39,004 bases of DNA from a bacterium (GTDB lineage Bacteria > Babelota > Babeliae > Babelales > Babelaceae), in contig JAKAUO010000025.1 in assembly GCA_021827715.1 (NCBI GenBank), positions 1 to 39,004 on the forward strand. Reading direction: 5' to 3'. Positions 16,057 to 24,866 of the stretch are shown here, in pieces. Positions within the stretch are counted from its first letter, which is position 1, and the number at the start of each line of letters is the position of its first letter. The notes under the pieces are model-generated. The model did not search any database, was not told where the DNA came from, and worked only from the letters and a program-made list of their open reading frames with translations. The position numbers and the translations under genes were made by a program.

Positions 16057-18018
16057 TTACAGACTGAACATAAATGGGCGCAAGGTTCCTTGCTGGCTGC
16101 GTGGATACATATTTTGCGGAAGATAATCCTGAAGATCATGCTTCTTCCAGAAAAATGAAGGTAATTCTCGTCTATGTGTTGTTACATCAAAAATCTTTAA
16201 AATACCTTCCGCGGTATCGCGTGATACAACATCAATGTTTAACTGTTGTTTTTCAAGAAGCGCTTTAACATACGGAATGTCACCTGCTGATGTGTCAATG
16301 AAAGCGATATTTTGTTCACTTACCGGAATATCTTTTAATACTGAAGCCCATAGACTGAAAAAGACATTGGTAATAGGGTGTCTTCCGGTACGAAAAATTC
16401 CCGACGTATCAACCAAGCAACTTTCATCAATTGCAAAGGTGTGGGTACCATAACCATGGTCGCCTTCATTATTGCATGAAATGTATGTTCCAGGACCAGT
16501 AACACCAGTTTTTGATTGTAAAATAGTGTGACTCGCTAAAATGCTTTCTAATCCTTCTCTTGTAGCATGGAAATAATCGGGCAATGCAACATTCATCCCC
16601 GATTGCAATTTTTGAAGCGCTTTTTCAAAATAGTCAGTAACTTTTTGATCAACCCCACCAACATTTTTTATATATCTTAATGCAGCTTCAACACGTTCTT
16701 GCTTTTCTGCAATAACCACTACATGAGAAAGGTAATTGTCGCCATTATACAAACAACATCCAGGAACCGGCGCAGTTTTCATGCGCGGTATAAAGTTAAC
16801 TAAATCAGCCGACAATCGTTTGGCAATGCCAATGAGTCGTGAATGTTCTTGGTTGCCCGGCGTTGTATGTATTTCATGATTTAATGCGATTATGGTTCTG
16901 TTGATAAGCTCAATTTTCTTATCTACTTCTTCATTAGAAAGTATAGTTGTTTCACTCTGCAGTTTTGCTTTTTCGTTATAGTGCATCTCAATGGGTAATC
17001 CCGCTATTGTTAAAGAACCCTCTAATGTCTTTAACTGCTCATGCGTAAGGTCGTAAAGGACAATAAAACTTTCATCACTTCTTGAGAATGCATTCATGCT
17101 CCAATTTGGTGAACCATTCAACAGTATCTTATGGTCCACCAACATGAATTTATGGTGAAGATTTTTTCCCTGTTTTATCTTAAATCCGGCTTGAACCATT
17201 ATTTTAACGGCTTCAGCAGTAGTGTCCCCTACGGTGATATCAACCTGCACGCCGCGTTGCAAGGCATTAATAACAGCGCGGCTGGCATCTTTATAGGTCC
17301 ATGCATCAACAGAAATTTTGATATGGTGCTGAGCATTATCGATTAAACTTATTAATTTTTGTTGTCCTAGCTCATTCATTTGAGTTTCTGCAGAACGTGG
17401 AGATTCAGGATCATTATGGGGAATCAGATACAACTCTAAAAGCTGATCGCCATATAAGCAAGAAAGATGGGCAGTATTACGCCGTGAGTTAGCCGAAATA
17501 ATATCAGCGGCCTCTTGATGAAGTTGAGCGCCTATTTTGGGACTAAAAAAGCCTATCGCTAAATTTTTAGAAGTAGTAAATCCGCCAGGGGTGAAATTGG
17601 CAGAACTGAGCCAAATATATTCATTATCTACAACCAAGATTTTATGATGCAAATGACCCTCGCCCTGGGCGCGTGTACCAAGCTGTATTGAAGGGTGCAG
17701 CTGTTCTTTGAACTCACTCATATGATCGCAATCAATGACAAGCTGCACCTTAAGGCCCGCCTGCGCTTTCTGATTAACGATTTGAATAACTTTTGAGTCA
17801 GAAAAGGTAAATGAAAGAATTAATAGAGAAGATTGAGCTGTATTTAATAATTCATAGACAGATTCTTGTAAAGAGTTGTCACTCAGGTCATGGTTACTCA
17901 GGACCAGGGGAGAATGTTTGATACTCTCACTATATATGCCGCTTGCACTTGACTGAACACTATGAATACTTATGGTCAGTAAATAGGCTAACGCTAAGAA
18001 ATATCGCTTAGAATTCAT
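16057..18018 (-). CDS. Exported phospholipase D-family protein with ADP-ribosyltransferase-like C-terminus
   Basis: The 653-residue product has a signal peptide (1-25). Two HKD motifs are complete: H124-x-K126-x4-D131 followed by SSANFT, and H288-x-K290-x4-D295 followed by NGSPNWS. The PLD half (about 35-330) could cut phospholipids or nucleic acids; the GSxNW form occurs in PLD nucleases and phosphatidyltransferases alike. After a helical linker, residues about 481-535 read DYFHATREGLESIL ... GPGTYIS ... YGTHTFAID. The H-x-T strand, the I-L helix and the G-x-G-x-Y-x-S strand resemble the NAD-binding core of PARP/toxin ADP-ribosyltransferases; I cannot assign the catalytic glutamate. If real, this is a two-enzyme exported protein, plausibly an effector. 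A palindrome overlaps its promoter. Confidence 0.8.
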   Translation of the reverse strand: MNSKRYFLALAYLLTISIHSVQSSASGIYSESIKHSPLVLSNHDLSDNSLQESVYELLNTAQSSLLILSFTFSDSKVIQIVNQKAQAGLKVQLVIDCDHMSEFKEQLHPSIQLGTRAQGEGHLHHKILVVDNEYIWLSSANFTPGGFTTSKNLAIGFFSPKIGAQLHQEAADIISANSRRNTAHLSCLYGDQLLELYLIPHNDPESPRSAETQMNELGQQKLISLIDNAQHHIKISVDAWTYKDASRAVINALQRGVQVDITVGDTTAEAVKIMVQAGFKIKQGKNLHHKFMLVDHKILLNGSPNWSMNAFSRSDESFIVLYDLTHEQLKTLEGSLTIAGLPIEMHYNEKAKLQSETTILSNEEVDKKIELINRTIIALNHEIHTTPGNQEHSRLIGIAKRLSADLVNFIPRMKTAPVPGCCLYNGDNYLSHVVVIAEKQERVEAALRYIKNVGGVDQKVTDYFEKALQKLQSGMNVALPDYFHATREGLESILASHTILQSKTGVTGPGTYISCNNEGDHGYGTHTFAIDESCLVDTSGIFRTGRHPITNVFFSLWASVLKDIPVSEQNIAFIDTSAGDIPYVKALLEKQQLNIDVVSRDTAEGILKIFDVTTHRRELPSFFWKKHDLQDYLPQNMYPRSQQGTLRPFMFSL

Positions 18019-18046
18019 GCTTTTCTGTTTAAAAATGCTATTTTTG

Positions 18047-18079
18047 ATTATATTTTAAGGATATCATACCTTAAAATAT
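18047..18079 (-). promoter_or_regulatory. Promoter of the PLD gene with overlapping 11-bp palindrome
   Basis: The minus strand has a perfect -10, TATAAT (18052-18047), 17 bases after TTTAAG (18075-18070, a weak -35). An inverted repeat of 11-bp arms, ATATTTTAAGG (18050-18060) and CCTTAAAATAT (18069-18079) with an 8-base centre, covers most of the core promoter. Neither side has a T-run, so an operator is more likely than a terminator. The PLD start codon is at 18018, which leaves a leader of about 22 bases. Confidence 0.5.
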
Positions 18080-18169
18080 CAGCAAATAGATGGCAAATAG
18101 GGCTTTCAGATAGGCGTATTGGAAAAAATATAGGTATATTTTGGGGCTATGAAGAAAAGTGAGCTTCGT

Positions 18170-18985
18170 TTATTGTGCATTGTTGCGAAAATTTTTGTTA
18201 AATGCTGTTAGTGCAAAAAGAACAATCCCTGTTGCCACAAGGCCAATGCTGATCCATTGATGCATAGAAAGCCAGGAGCTTTGAATAAGCGCTGTATCAC
18301 TATTAATAATGCGGTCGCCCCTAAAGAAATCGACGGTAAAGCGCTCGAGGCTTGAAAGTATAATATAAAGCGCCATGAGCTGCCCGGGGCGTAAAGATAC
18401 TGTACGGGAAATGAGCTGTAAGAGTATAAAAATAGTTAAGAAAATAAGTGAGCTATACAATTGTGTCGGATGCAATGCAAGGTGCAGAGGTGCATGTGAG
18501 CCTGCATGCGTATAGGTAATCGCCCAAAGAGCATGGGTTTGGCAGCCAAAACAGCAGCCGGCAAAAAGGCATCCAAGTCGAGCAATCGCTTGTGTAAGCG
18601 GGATATACTGGGCAGTAAGATCAAAGATAGGCAATACCGGAATAGCATATGCGCGTAAAAACAAGGGTATAAAAAGTAAACTCGCCATTAAAGCGCCTAA
18701 AACTGAAAGGCCGCCGTTCCAGATTGAAATCGCTTCACTGAGTGAATGGTAGGTGTGCCATTCGCTGATAATATGCATGATGCGTGCTCCGAAAAGCGCT
18801 ATGATTACCGTAAAAAACAAAAGCTTTTCATAAAGCGCTGCAGTAAGATATTTTTTGCGTATCGGGTGGTTAAATGTTAAAGCAATAAAAGCGATAATAC
18901 CTAATGCAATAAATATACCATAGGCATGCAGTGAAAAGGGCCCGAAAATATGAAAAAGTTCTGGATTAAATCCTATAGTTAACAT
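18170..18985 (-). CDS. lgt: Prolipoprotein diacylglyceryl transferase
   Basis: From the ATG at 18985 the product is 271 residues with about seven membrane segments. It transfers diacylglycerol from phosphatidylglycerol to the lipobox cysteine of prolipoproteins. Family marks are [18 protein letters not shown] at the N-terminus, the Lgt signature around [13 protein letters not shown] (usually GRxGNFxNxExxG) and HPTQLYS. The strand normally GG-x-S-[FI]-[HY]-G is here GGLSVLGA, lacking the His/Tyr. The frame also opens at a TTG (19003), but AGGA six bases before the ATG and the family-typical MLTIGF start favour 18985. It overlaps the mnmG end by seven bases, so the two are probably coupled. Confidence 0.85.
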   Translation of the reverse strand: MLTIGFNPELFHIFGPFSLHAYGIFIALGIIAFIALTFNHPIRKKYLTAALYEKLLFFTVIIALFGARIMHIISEWHTYHSLSEAISIWNGGLSVLGALMASLLFIPLFLRAYAIPVLPIFDLTAQYIPLTQAIARLGCLFAGCCFGCQTHALWAITYTHAGSHAPLHLALHPTQLYSSLIFLTIFILLQLISRTVSLRPGQLMALYIILSSLERFTVDFFRGDRIINSDTALIQSSWLSMHQWISIGLVATGIVLFALTAFNKNFRNNAQ

Positions 18986-20826
18986 GAGCCATCCTGTTGG
19001 CAAAATACGTGGTTATCCAATAATTCCCGGCTTTTGAAAATAAGTATTGAAAGCGCTGCCGGAGTCATGCCTTGAATTAATGCCGCCTGAGCAATGGTTC
19101 CCGGTTTTATGGCCGCAAGTTTTTGACGTAATTCTATAGAAAGTCCAGGGACCGCGTTATAATCAAGCATCGCTGGTATAATAAGCTCTTTGTAGTGTTG
19201 CATTTTTTCTATCTCACGTTGCTCGCGCTGTAAATAGGGGCCATACAGCAATTCTGCAAAAATTGAAGCCTGGGCTCTGGAAGAAAGCTCTTGGCCACTG
19301 AGTCGATTAATGGCCTCATATACATATGTGCTATCACCAACCCCTAATTTTTGCGTAATAATCGTATACTCTTTATTTTTTTTAATCTCTCCTGTCACGG
19401 TAGTAACAATACCATTTTCCGCATCAATAGCATCATACAGTTCTTTACTGATTAACCCTAAACTAAACGCTCGTTTATAAAAGCGGCTAAAAACGTTGTC
19501 TTGGCGAAGAACGAGGCGCCTTTCTGCCCGAGAAGTAAACATGCGGTACGGTTCATTTGCACCCAAGGTTACCAAATCATCGATCATAATACCGATATAA
19601 CTTTCATTGCGGTCAAGAATAAAGGGCTCATGACCATGAACCTTGAGGTGAGCATTGATACCTGCCACAATTCCTTGACCAGCAGCCTCTTCATAGCCCG
19701 TGGTACCATTAATTTGGCCCGCTAAAAAAAGGCCCGGCACTTTCTTTAATTCAAGCGTATGGTGCAATTCCTGCGGCGATACATAATCATATTCAATCGC
19801 GTAGCCAGGCCGTGCAATTTCTACCTGTTCAAACCCCTTAATGGTGCGCAGAAACTCACGTTGTACCGGAAGTGGCAATGAGGTAGAAAGACCATTTGGA
19901 TACACTTCATCGCTGGAAGCGCTTTCTGGTTCGACAAAGATGTGATGAGCATTTTTATGGGCAAAACGTGAAATTTTATCTTCTATAGAAGGGCAATAGC
20001 GAGGCGGTGTGCCTTTGATATGGCCTGTGTAAATGGGTGATAAATGGAAATTTTTTTTAATAACTTCATGGGTTTTTTCATTAGTATAGGTAATAAAACA
20101 GTCCATTTTATGAGTAACTCTATGGGGCGTAAACTCAAAAAGGTGGTCAAGCTCATCAGAGCCTTGACGCTCCATCACTGAAAAGTTGATGCTTGAACGC
20201 AATAAACGAGCGGGAGTGCCCGTTTTAAGCCTTCCCATGGTTAAATTTAGGCCTTTTAAAAAATGGGCCAACCCGGTGGATGCTTCTTCTGCCTGGCGCC
20301 CGCCTGAATAATTGACCTGTCCGGTATGGATAAGGCCATTTAAAAACGTGCCTGTGGTTAAAATAACAGCCGGTGCTAAGTAACTGGCGCCTTCTCGGGT
20401 AACAATGCCTATAATTGATCCTTGTTCACCTAAAAGGCATTTTTCGACCATTCCCATAAAGATAGTCAGGTTTGGCGTTTCTTGGAGTATTTTTTGGCTG
20501 AGTTTATTATATTCTACCTTATCGATTTGAAGGCGCAAACCTTGTACTGCCGGGCCCTTGCTGGTATTAAGCATGCGGGCCTGAAGATAGGTTTGGGTGG
20601 CTAGTTGGGGCATGAGGCCCCCGAGAGCACTAATCTCAAAGACAATATGGCCCTTGCCAATGCCCCCGATAGCGGGGTTACAGGGCATATGGCCTATCTT
20701 ATCTCTGTTTAAAGTAATAAGCAGGGTCCTGGAGCCCATACGAGCAGCAGCGTAGGCAGCTTCGTTACCGGCATGGCCGGCGCCTACGACAATAACATCA
20801 AAATCAAAAGAGGGTGAATTACTCAT
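18979..20826 (-). CDS. mnmG: tRNA uridine-5-carboxymethylaminomethyl modification enzyme MnmG (GidA)
   Basis: The 615-residue product is an FAD enzyme that, with MnmE, modifies U34 of certain tRNAs. The dinucleotide motif [19 protein letters not shown] starts near residue 13, followed by the family signatures [22 protein letters not shown] and [12 protein letters not shown]. Further diagnostic blocks are [11 protein letters not shown], the [21 protein letters not shown] stretch (about 370-390) and [12 protein letters not shown]. The C-terminal helical domain ([26 protein letters not shown]) is complete. It starts just after the PP2C operon terminator and leads into lgt. Confidence 0.95.
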   Translation of the reverse strand: MSNSPSFDFDVIVVGAGHAGNEAAYAAARMGSRTLLITLNRDKIGHMPCNPAIGGIGKGHIVFEISALGGLMPQLATQTYLQARMLNTSKGPAVQGLRLQIDKVEYNKLSQKILQETPNLTIFMGMVEKCLLGEQGSIIGIVTREGASYLAPAVILTTGTFLNGLIHTGQVNYSGGRQAEEASTGLAHFLKGLNLTMGRLKTGTPARLLRSSINFSVMERQGSDELDHLFEFTPHRVTHKMDCFITYTNEKTHEVIKKNFHLSPIYTGHIKGTPPRYCPSIEDKISRFAHKNAHHIFVEPESASSDEVYPNGLSTSLPLPVQREFLRTIKGFEQVEIARPGYAIEYDYVSPQELHHTLELKKVPGLFLAGQINGTTGYEEAAGQGIVAGINAHLKVHGHEPFILDRNESYIGIMIDDLVTLGANEPYRMFTSRAERRLVLRQDNVFSRFYKRAFSLGLISKELYDAIDAENGIVTTVTGEIKKNKEYTIITQKLGVGDSTYVYEAINRLSGQELSSRAQASIFAELLYGPYLQREQREIEKMQHYKELIIPAMLDYNAVPGLSIELRQKLAAIKPGTIAQAALIQGMTPAALSILIFKSRELLDNHVFCQQDGSC

Positions 20827-20852
20827 GGTTACTTAAAGTTTTTCTTTATACT

Positions 20853-20895
20853 AAAAAAGGCAGTATCATGATTATAGCACGATACTGCCTTTTTT
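20853..20895 (-). terminator. Bidirectional-looking terminator after the PP2C operon
   Basis: The arms AAAAAAGGCAGTATC (20853-20867) and GATACTGCCTTTTTT (20881-20895) pair over 15 bp with a 13-base loop. On the minus strand the hairpin ends in a T-run, so it terminates the transcript of the PP2C gene that ends at 20916. On the plus strand it also has a T-run, but no gene points into it. It separates that operon from mnmG-lgt. Confidence 0.85.
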
Positions 20896-20915
20896 ATAAG
20901 CTTATAAAAAAATGT

Positions 20916-21824
20916 TTATTTAAATTTATTCAAGTTTATAACAATAACACTTATATTATCAGTACTGCTTAATTGAAATGCCAGGTCGCGGAGATCTTCG
21001 GCAGCTTTATTAAAATCATTATTATTTTTCTTAAGTGATTCTTGTACCGCATTAACTGCACGCTGGTTATCCATAACATCCCATACGCCGTCACACGCTA
21101 AAATAAGAAATGCATCTTTAGCAATGAGTTTTCTTTCAGTTATCTCAGGATCAGGAATCACATAAGGGTTTAACCTTTTATCACCTAATGCGCGCGAAAC
21201 GGCAAGTTGACCATTAACACGCGGTACGCCCCAATTCATCACAAAGCCGCCTAAGCTTTCAATGCGTTTTTTTTCATCTGCTCTGTCTGGTTTATGGTCA
21301 GTAGATAATGGGATAGCTTTTCCTGCGCTGCAGAGTACTGCACGAGAATCACCGGCATTCGCAACAAACAATGTGTTATTATGTATACATGCTACAAGTG
21401 CTGTGCAGCCCTGATCTTGTGTATTGAATGATACCTTATTAAGTTTATTATGCGTTGTTAAAAATGATTCATGAAGGGCAAACGGAACGCTGGCATATTC
21501 ATAATTAAAATCATAAAGTAATGGCAGATGTAATAAGTCGGCGGCAAAATCGGCAACATCTTTACCACCATGGCCGTCATACAACCCAAAAAAAGCGAAA
21601 TTGTCTTTAAGTTCAATATGATGCGCATCTTCCATTGATGCCCTGTGCCCCTGCATTTCAGCAAAGCCGATGTCTTTTTTTTCATCAAGCTTGCCATAGA
21701 GTACGTCTTTTATTACGCGTGTTAATTTTTGAGTAAAGTTTCTGTAAACAAAAGGTAAGTTTGCAGGTGCATGAAGATGACTCACTATAAGCAGTAAAGC
21801 AGCTGATAAAAGTATCTTTTTCAT
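20916..21824 (-). CDS. Exported eukaryote-type PP2C Ser/Thr protein phosphatase
   Basis: The 302-residue product has a signal peptide (MKKILLSAALLLIVSHLHA). The whole PP2C fold follows: GFAEMQGHRASMEDAH (R61, E65, D66), FFGLYDGHGG (D83, G84), FVANAGDSRAVL, LSTDHKPDR, RIESLGGFV, LAVSRALGD, LILACDGVWDV (D245) and SSTDNISVIVI (D289). All metal- and phosphate-binding residues of the PPM family are present, so the enzyme should be active. The motifs (RASMEDAH, HKPDR, GVWDV) are of plant/protist style rather than bacterial SpoIIE or Stp style. With a secretion signal it may dephosphorylate host proteins or act at the cell surface. It lies six bases after the 178-residue gene and closes the operon. 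Confidence 0.88.
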   Translation of the reverse strand: MKKILLSAALLLIVSHLHAPANLPFVYRNFTQKLTRVIKDVLYGKLDEKKDIGFAEMQGHRASMEDAHHIELKDNFAFFGLYDGHGGKDVADFAADLLHLPLLYDFNYEYASVPFALHESFLTTHNKLNKVSFNTQDQGCTALVACIHNNTLFVANAGDSRAVLCSAGKAIPLSTDHKPDRADEKKRIESLGGFVMNWGVPRVNGQLAVSRALGDKRLNPYVIPDPEITERKLIAKDAFLILACDGVWDVMDNQRAVNAVQESLKKNNNDFNKAAEDLRDLAFQLSSTDNISVIVINLNKFK

Positions 21825-21830
21825 AATATC

Positions 21831-22367
21831 CTAGCCTTTTATAAAGAGTGAAAATTCTTTGCCAGTTTCTTGTAATAATCTGCTGCATTCTTCTTCTAAT
21901 TTTTCATAATACTCAGATAAAGTCATAACATCGTGGCTATCCCAAGCAACTACTGGCTCCAAAGCGTCAAAGTCTCCTCCGATAATATGTAACATAGCAT
22001 GAGCTAACTCAAGAGCGCAAAAGCTATTGCCTTCTAAATTTTCTGCGTCTAGGTGAGCGGCATCCACTAAAAGCGCTTCAACGCTTCTGTAATCTAAGCA
22101 TAATTTTGCATAGTTGAGCAATTGTTTATTCTCTTTTTGAGATAGTTTATCGTGTGTATCATCAGCAATTACTTTAAATTGTTGAATAAGATTTTCGTAA
22201 TTTTCAGTTATGCGTGGGAAGAACGTATCCAGTACAATGTCATTGCTGGTAAATGGTGCTTGTTGAATGCTGCGGGCAATAGCATACGTTGCTCGTGAAT
22301 ATTCTTCTGGTGTTGCATTACAAGAAATTGCTACAAGAGCGGTGAGTGTTAAAAATATCTTTTTCAT
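21831..22367 (-). CDS. Exported helical protein of unknown function
   Basis: The 178-residue product has the leader MKKIFLTLTALVAISCNATP, whose first 11 residues are identical to the next two genes upstream. The mature part is acidic and helical, with repeated Leu/Glu-rich segments (ENYENLIQQFKVIADDTHDKL, EYYEKLEEECSRLLQETGKEF) and no motif I know. AISC-N could act as a lipobox, which would make it a lipoprotein. AAAGGGA lies five bases before the ATG. It is separated by six bases from the PP2C gene, so the two are very likely co-translated; a link to phosphatase function is possible but not shown. Confidence 0.62.
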   Translation of the reverse strand: MKKIFLTLTALVAISCNATPEEYSRATYAIARSIQQAPFTSNDIVLDTFFPRITENYENLIQQFKVIADDTHDKLSQKENKQLLNYAKLCLDYRSVEALLVDAAHLDAENLEGNSFCALELAHAMLHIIGGDFDALEPVVAWDSHDVMTLSEYYEKLEEECSRLLQETGKEFSLFIKG

Positions 22368-22444
22368 AATGTCCCTTTATCAATGATTATCTAGAATTTT
22401 ATTCTTCAGTGTAGAACGTAAGATTGTGTTATATCGTGTATTCC

Positions 22445-23290
22445 TCAAGTTAATAGTTCTTTTGGTTCTTCTAAACGCTCAAGCATTTTACCGGTAGCTA
22501 GAATGTGATCTGAAGGACAGCCTAAGAATTCTTGCGGTATGGTTAATGATTGTTTTATTCCAGGATAATTCTGAATTCTTTCTAATTCTGCTCGTAGATT
22601 AAGCGCTTTTGATAAATGATCTTCAACTTTTTGAATTGCTTTAGTATACGGGTAATAAGTATCTCCACTTGCATCAATGATCATATTTTTCCGGTTATGG
22701 TCTATATTAGTTGTGAGGGGTTGATTCTGCAAATCAAAAGTTCTGCGATTAAGATCTCCAGCAAGTTGATTTGGTTTATGGGTATAATAACCATACGCAG
22801 CCGCAAGGCCCGCTGCTAATGCAATACCAGTAGTAAGGTTTGAATTTTGTGCCGTTACAAGACCAAGTTTAGTTGACCCTGCTATTCCTGCACCAAGTAA
22901 TGCGCTGGTAATACCATGTGATGTGCGGGTAAGTTTTATTTTACTGGAAATTCTGTCTGCTAACCCTTTGGCGATCAGAGCGCTTGTTAAGCCTGTGCCA
23001 AGAGCAAGTGATGCCTCTGAGCTTAATCCCGTTGCCCCTTGCATGAGATAAGCAGAGCCAATAGCTGTTCCAGCGGCAACAAAGGGTGCGAAAAATGGCA
23101 TTAACATCGTTTTTCCGTTCTTGCAGATATCAATGTCTGCAGCGTAACATAGTACACTTCCGGTGGCGTAAAGACCCGCAAGCCCTGCAGTTATAGCAAG
23201 CGCTGTTTCTTTGTTGCCTAGTGATGATGTATCCATGCTCTGTAAGTTGATTGCCGCAAGGGCAGTGAGTGTTAAAAATATCTTTTTCAT
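22445..23290 (-). CDS. Exported multi-helix membrane protein, RP-motif family (copy 2)
   Basis: The product is 281 residues from the ATG at 23290; the frame extends ten codons upstream to 23320, but the MKKIFLTLTAL leader shared with neighbours marks the true start. After the signal come Gly/Ala-rich hydrophobic segments (about 30-50, 65-90, 95-115, 130-145, 155-175), ending in AAAYGYYTHKPNQL. The C-terminal part is soluble and helical, with ELERIQNYPGIKQSL. It is a close tandem duplicate of 23329-24192 and a distant relative of 24213-24797 and 27255-27929. I recognise no named family. The Gly-rich helices suggest tight helix packing in a membrane. Confidence 0.65.
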   Translation of the reverse strand: MKKIFLTLTALAAINLQSMDTSSLGNKETALAITAGLAGLYATGSVLCYAADIDICKNGKTMLMPFFAPFVAAGTAIGSAYLMQGATGLSSEASLALGTGLTSALIAKGLADRISSKIKLTRTSHGITSALLGAGIAGSTKLGLVTAQNSNLTTGIALAAGLAAAYGYYTHKPNQLAGDLNRRTFDLQNQPLTTNIDHNRKNMIIDASGDTYYPYTKAIQKVEDHLSKALNLRAELERIQNYPGIKQSLTIPQEFLGCPSDHILATGKMLERLEEPKELLT

Positions 23291-23960
23291 AATGTCTCTT
23301 AATCTAAAAAAAAGTGTCATCCGTTCTATTAATGCATATATCCTACTAATGTTTGATCAGCGTATCCGTTACCATTTTCAAGCACCGTTTGGGCATTTTC
23401 AGCAGATAACATTGCTTCGGCTTTTACAATAGATCCTGATAAAAGCTCTTTCGGGCTTCTTAATGATTGCGCAAGCGAAGGGAAATTCTGGATTGTATCT
23501 TCTAATTTAACGAGTGTAGCACGTGCTGTTGGTAGTAAATGATCAGCTGATCTCAGCGCGGTAAAGATGTATCGCCCATGGCTAGGATTGATATCGCCGA
23601 TACTTACAGCCGATTCAAGTCCTTTAGTTAAATCGGTCGTTTTATCAAGAAGCTTACGAGTAAGTTGTTGCGGGCGGTAGGTATAATAACCATACGCAGC
23701 CGCAAGGCCAGTTGCTAATGCAATGCCAGTAGTAAGGTGTGAATTTTGTGCTGTTACAAGACCAAGTTTAGTTGACCCTGCAATTCCTGCACCAAGCAAT
23801 GCGCTGGTAATACCCATTGATGTGCGGGTAAGCTTAATCTTCTTATGGCTGGCTATTCTGTCTGCTAGCCCTTTGGTAATCAGTGCACATGTTGCACCTG
23901 TGCCAAGCGCAAGCGATGCTTCTGAGCTCAAGCCTGTTGCCCCTTGAATAAGATAAGCAG
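22790..23960 (-). repeat. Tandem gene duplication with near-identical DNA block
   Basis: The DNA at about 22785-23065 closely matches about 23685-23965. Examples are the shared runs ATAACCATACGCAGCCGCAA and GACCAAGTTTAGTTGACCCT in the same order and spacing. The block covers the hydrophobic core of the two tandem membrane-protein genes, while the 3' parts of the genes differ. The coordinates span both copies and the sequence between them. Confidence 0.7.
23299..23321. repeat. Fragment of a dispersed intergenic repeat
   Basis: The short gap between the two tandem membrane-protein genes holds TTAATCTAAAAAAAAGTGTC followed by ATC. It is nearly identical to 32061-32082, where the same run leads into a full palindromic element (TCTCGGACTGGATCCGGGA). 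Here the palindrome itself is absent, so this looks like a remnant or an insertion point. Confidence 0.45.
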
Positions 23961-24192
23961 AACCTACTGTTGTTCCGAGGGCAATAAAAGGCGCCATTAA
24001 AGGTATTACCCCATCTAAATCGCCCTTGCCACTTACGTCAACATCTGCCGCGTAACAGAGTACTCGCCCAGTGGCATATAAGCCTGCAAGGCCTGCTCCT
24101 AAGGCTATCGCAGCTGAATAGTTTGAAGATGTATCCATGCTTTGTAAGTTGATTACCGCAAGAGCAGTGAGTGTTAAAAATATCTTTTTCAT
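23329..24192 (-). CDS. Exported multi-helix membrane protein, RP-motif family (copy 1)
   Basis: The 287-residue product has the leader MKKIFLTLTALAVINLQSM. The hydrophobic Gly/Ala-rich half (about 25-175) shares long stretches with copy 2 (YLIQGATGLSSEASLALGTG, KLGLVTAQNS) and ends in AAAYGYYTYRPQQLTRKL. The C-terminal half diverges more but keeps the IQNFPSLAQSLRSPKELL element. AAAGGA stands before the ATG. The DNA of the hydrophobic part is nearly identical to copy 2, so the duplication is recent or maintained by conversion. Function unknown; the operon ends with a secreted phosphatase. Confidence 0.65.
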   Translation of the reverse strand: MKKIFLTLTALAVINLQSMDTSSNYSAAIALGAGLAGLYATGRVLCYAADVDVSGKGDLDGVIPLMAPFIALGTTVGSAYLIQGATGLSSEASLALGTGATCALITKGLADRIASHKKIKLTRTSMGITSALLGAGIAGSTKLGLVTAQNSHLTTGIALATGLAAAYGYYTYRPQQLTRKLLDKTTDLTKGLESAVSIGDINPSHGRYIFTALRSADHLLPTARATLVKLEDTIQNFPSLAQSLRSPKELLSGSIVKAEAMLSAENAQTVLENGNGYADQTLVGYMH

Positions 24193-24212
24193 AATTATTT
24201 CCTTTAGTTCTT

Positions 24213-24797
24213 CTATTTTAATTCTATGGTTTGTTGAATTTTAGAAATTAATACGGGAATGTGTTCAAGATTTTGTGATAAAAATGTTTTTTGTTTGAGT
24301 AATGTTTCACGATCCAAATAAGGATAATCCTGTATCTTTTGTAGTTCTTGTTGTTGGTAGGTAATCTGCTTAATACGTTTTTCTAACTGCTTGATCGTGC
24401 GTTGCGATGTATCGTTATCGTCAAAAGAATCTTTTTCCAACTTTTTTATTGCATTGGCTATGCTTTGCGCGCGTTGCTCTGGGCGATAGATAAAATACGA
24501 ATAACCACTTACTAAGCCTGCTGCAAATACTAATGTGTCCCGTATCTGCGGATGGTCATATACACAGATAAAAGCAGGTGCAGCATAGGCAGTTGCCGCG
24601 CTGACGCCAAACCCGATAACGGTGCTATAAAATGCATTAAGAGAAGGGGTCAGTTTATAGTGCTCATGTATATAGGCCATAGCGGCAGTGCACCCGAGCG
24701 CCAGTAAAGTGGCTTCAGGTTCAAACTCATAAGTGCGGGTAGCGCACAAAGGGCTCTGTGCTGCAATAGCAGTAAGGATTAAAAATATCTTTTTCAT
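24213..24797 (-). CDS. Exported membrane protein, RP-motif family (distant copy)
   Basis: The 194-residue product has the leader MKKIFLILTAIAAQSPLCA. It has fewer hydrophobic segments (about 28-45, 55-80, 88-105), the last running into GYSYFIYRPEQRAQSI. A charged helical, probably coiled-coil C-terminus contains KIQDYPYLDRETLL. The order of signal, hydrophobic core, [YF]-x-Y-R-P-x-Q element and I-Q-[ND]-[YF]-P element matches the two genes downstream. It is the first gene after the terminator at 24812-24834, with AGGGA before its ATG. Confidence 0.62.
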   Translation of the reverse strand: MKKIFLILTAIAAQSPLCATRTYEFEPEATLLALGCTAAMAYIHEHYKLTPSLNAFYSTVIGFGVSAATAYAAPAFICVYDHPQIRDTLVFAAGLVSGYSYFIYRPEQRAQSIANAIKKLEKDSFDDNDTSQRTIKQLEKRIKQITYQQQELQKIQDYPYLDRETLLKQKTFLSQNLEHIPVLISKIQQTIELK

Positions 24798-24811
24798 ATA
24801 TCCCTAAAAAA

Positions 24812-24834
24812 GAGGGTGTTATAGAAACACCCTC
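24812..24834 (-). terminator. Rho-independent terminator of the 131-residue gene
   Basis: GAGGGTGTT (24812-24820) pairs perfectly with AACACCCTC (24826-24834) over a five-base loop. On the minus strand a run of six Ts follows (24811-24806). The gene ending at 24867 transcribes into it. The next operon starts only 15 bases beyond, so that operon's promoter must overlap this region or rely on read-through. Confidence 0.85.
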
Positions 24835-24866
24835 ATATGATTTCATCTCATGTCAGATACAAGATA

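Noticed and set aside
16047-16068. 8-bp hairpin TTCAGTCT/AGACTGAA overlapping the stop of the PLD gene
   Set aside because: On the minus strand it is followed by As, not Ts, so it lacks the mark of a rho-independent terminator.
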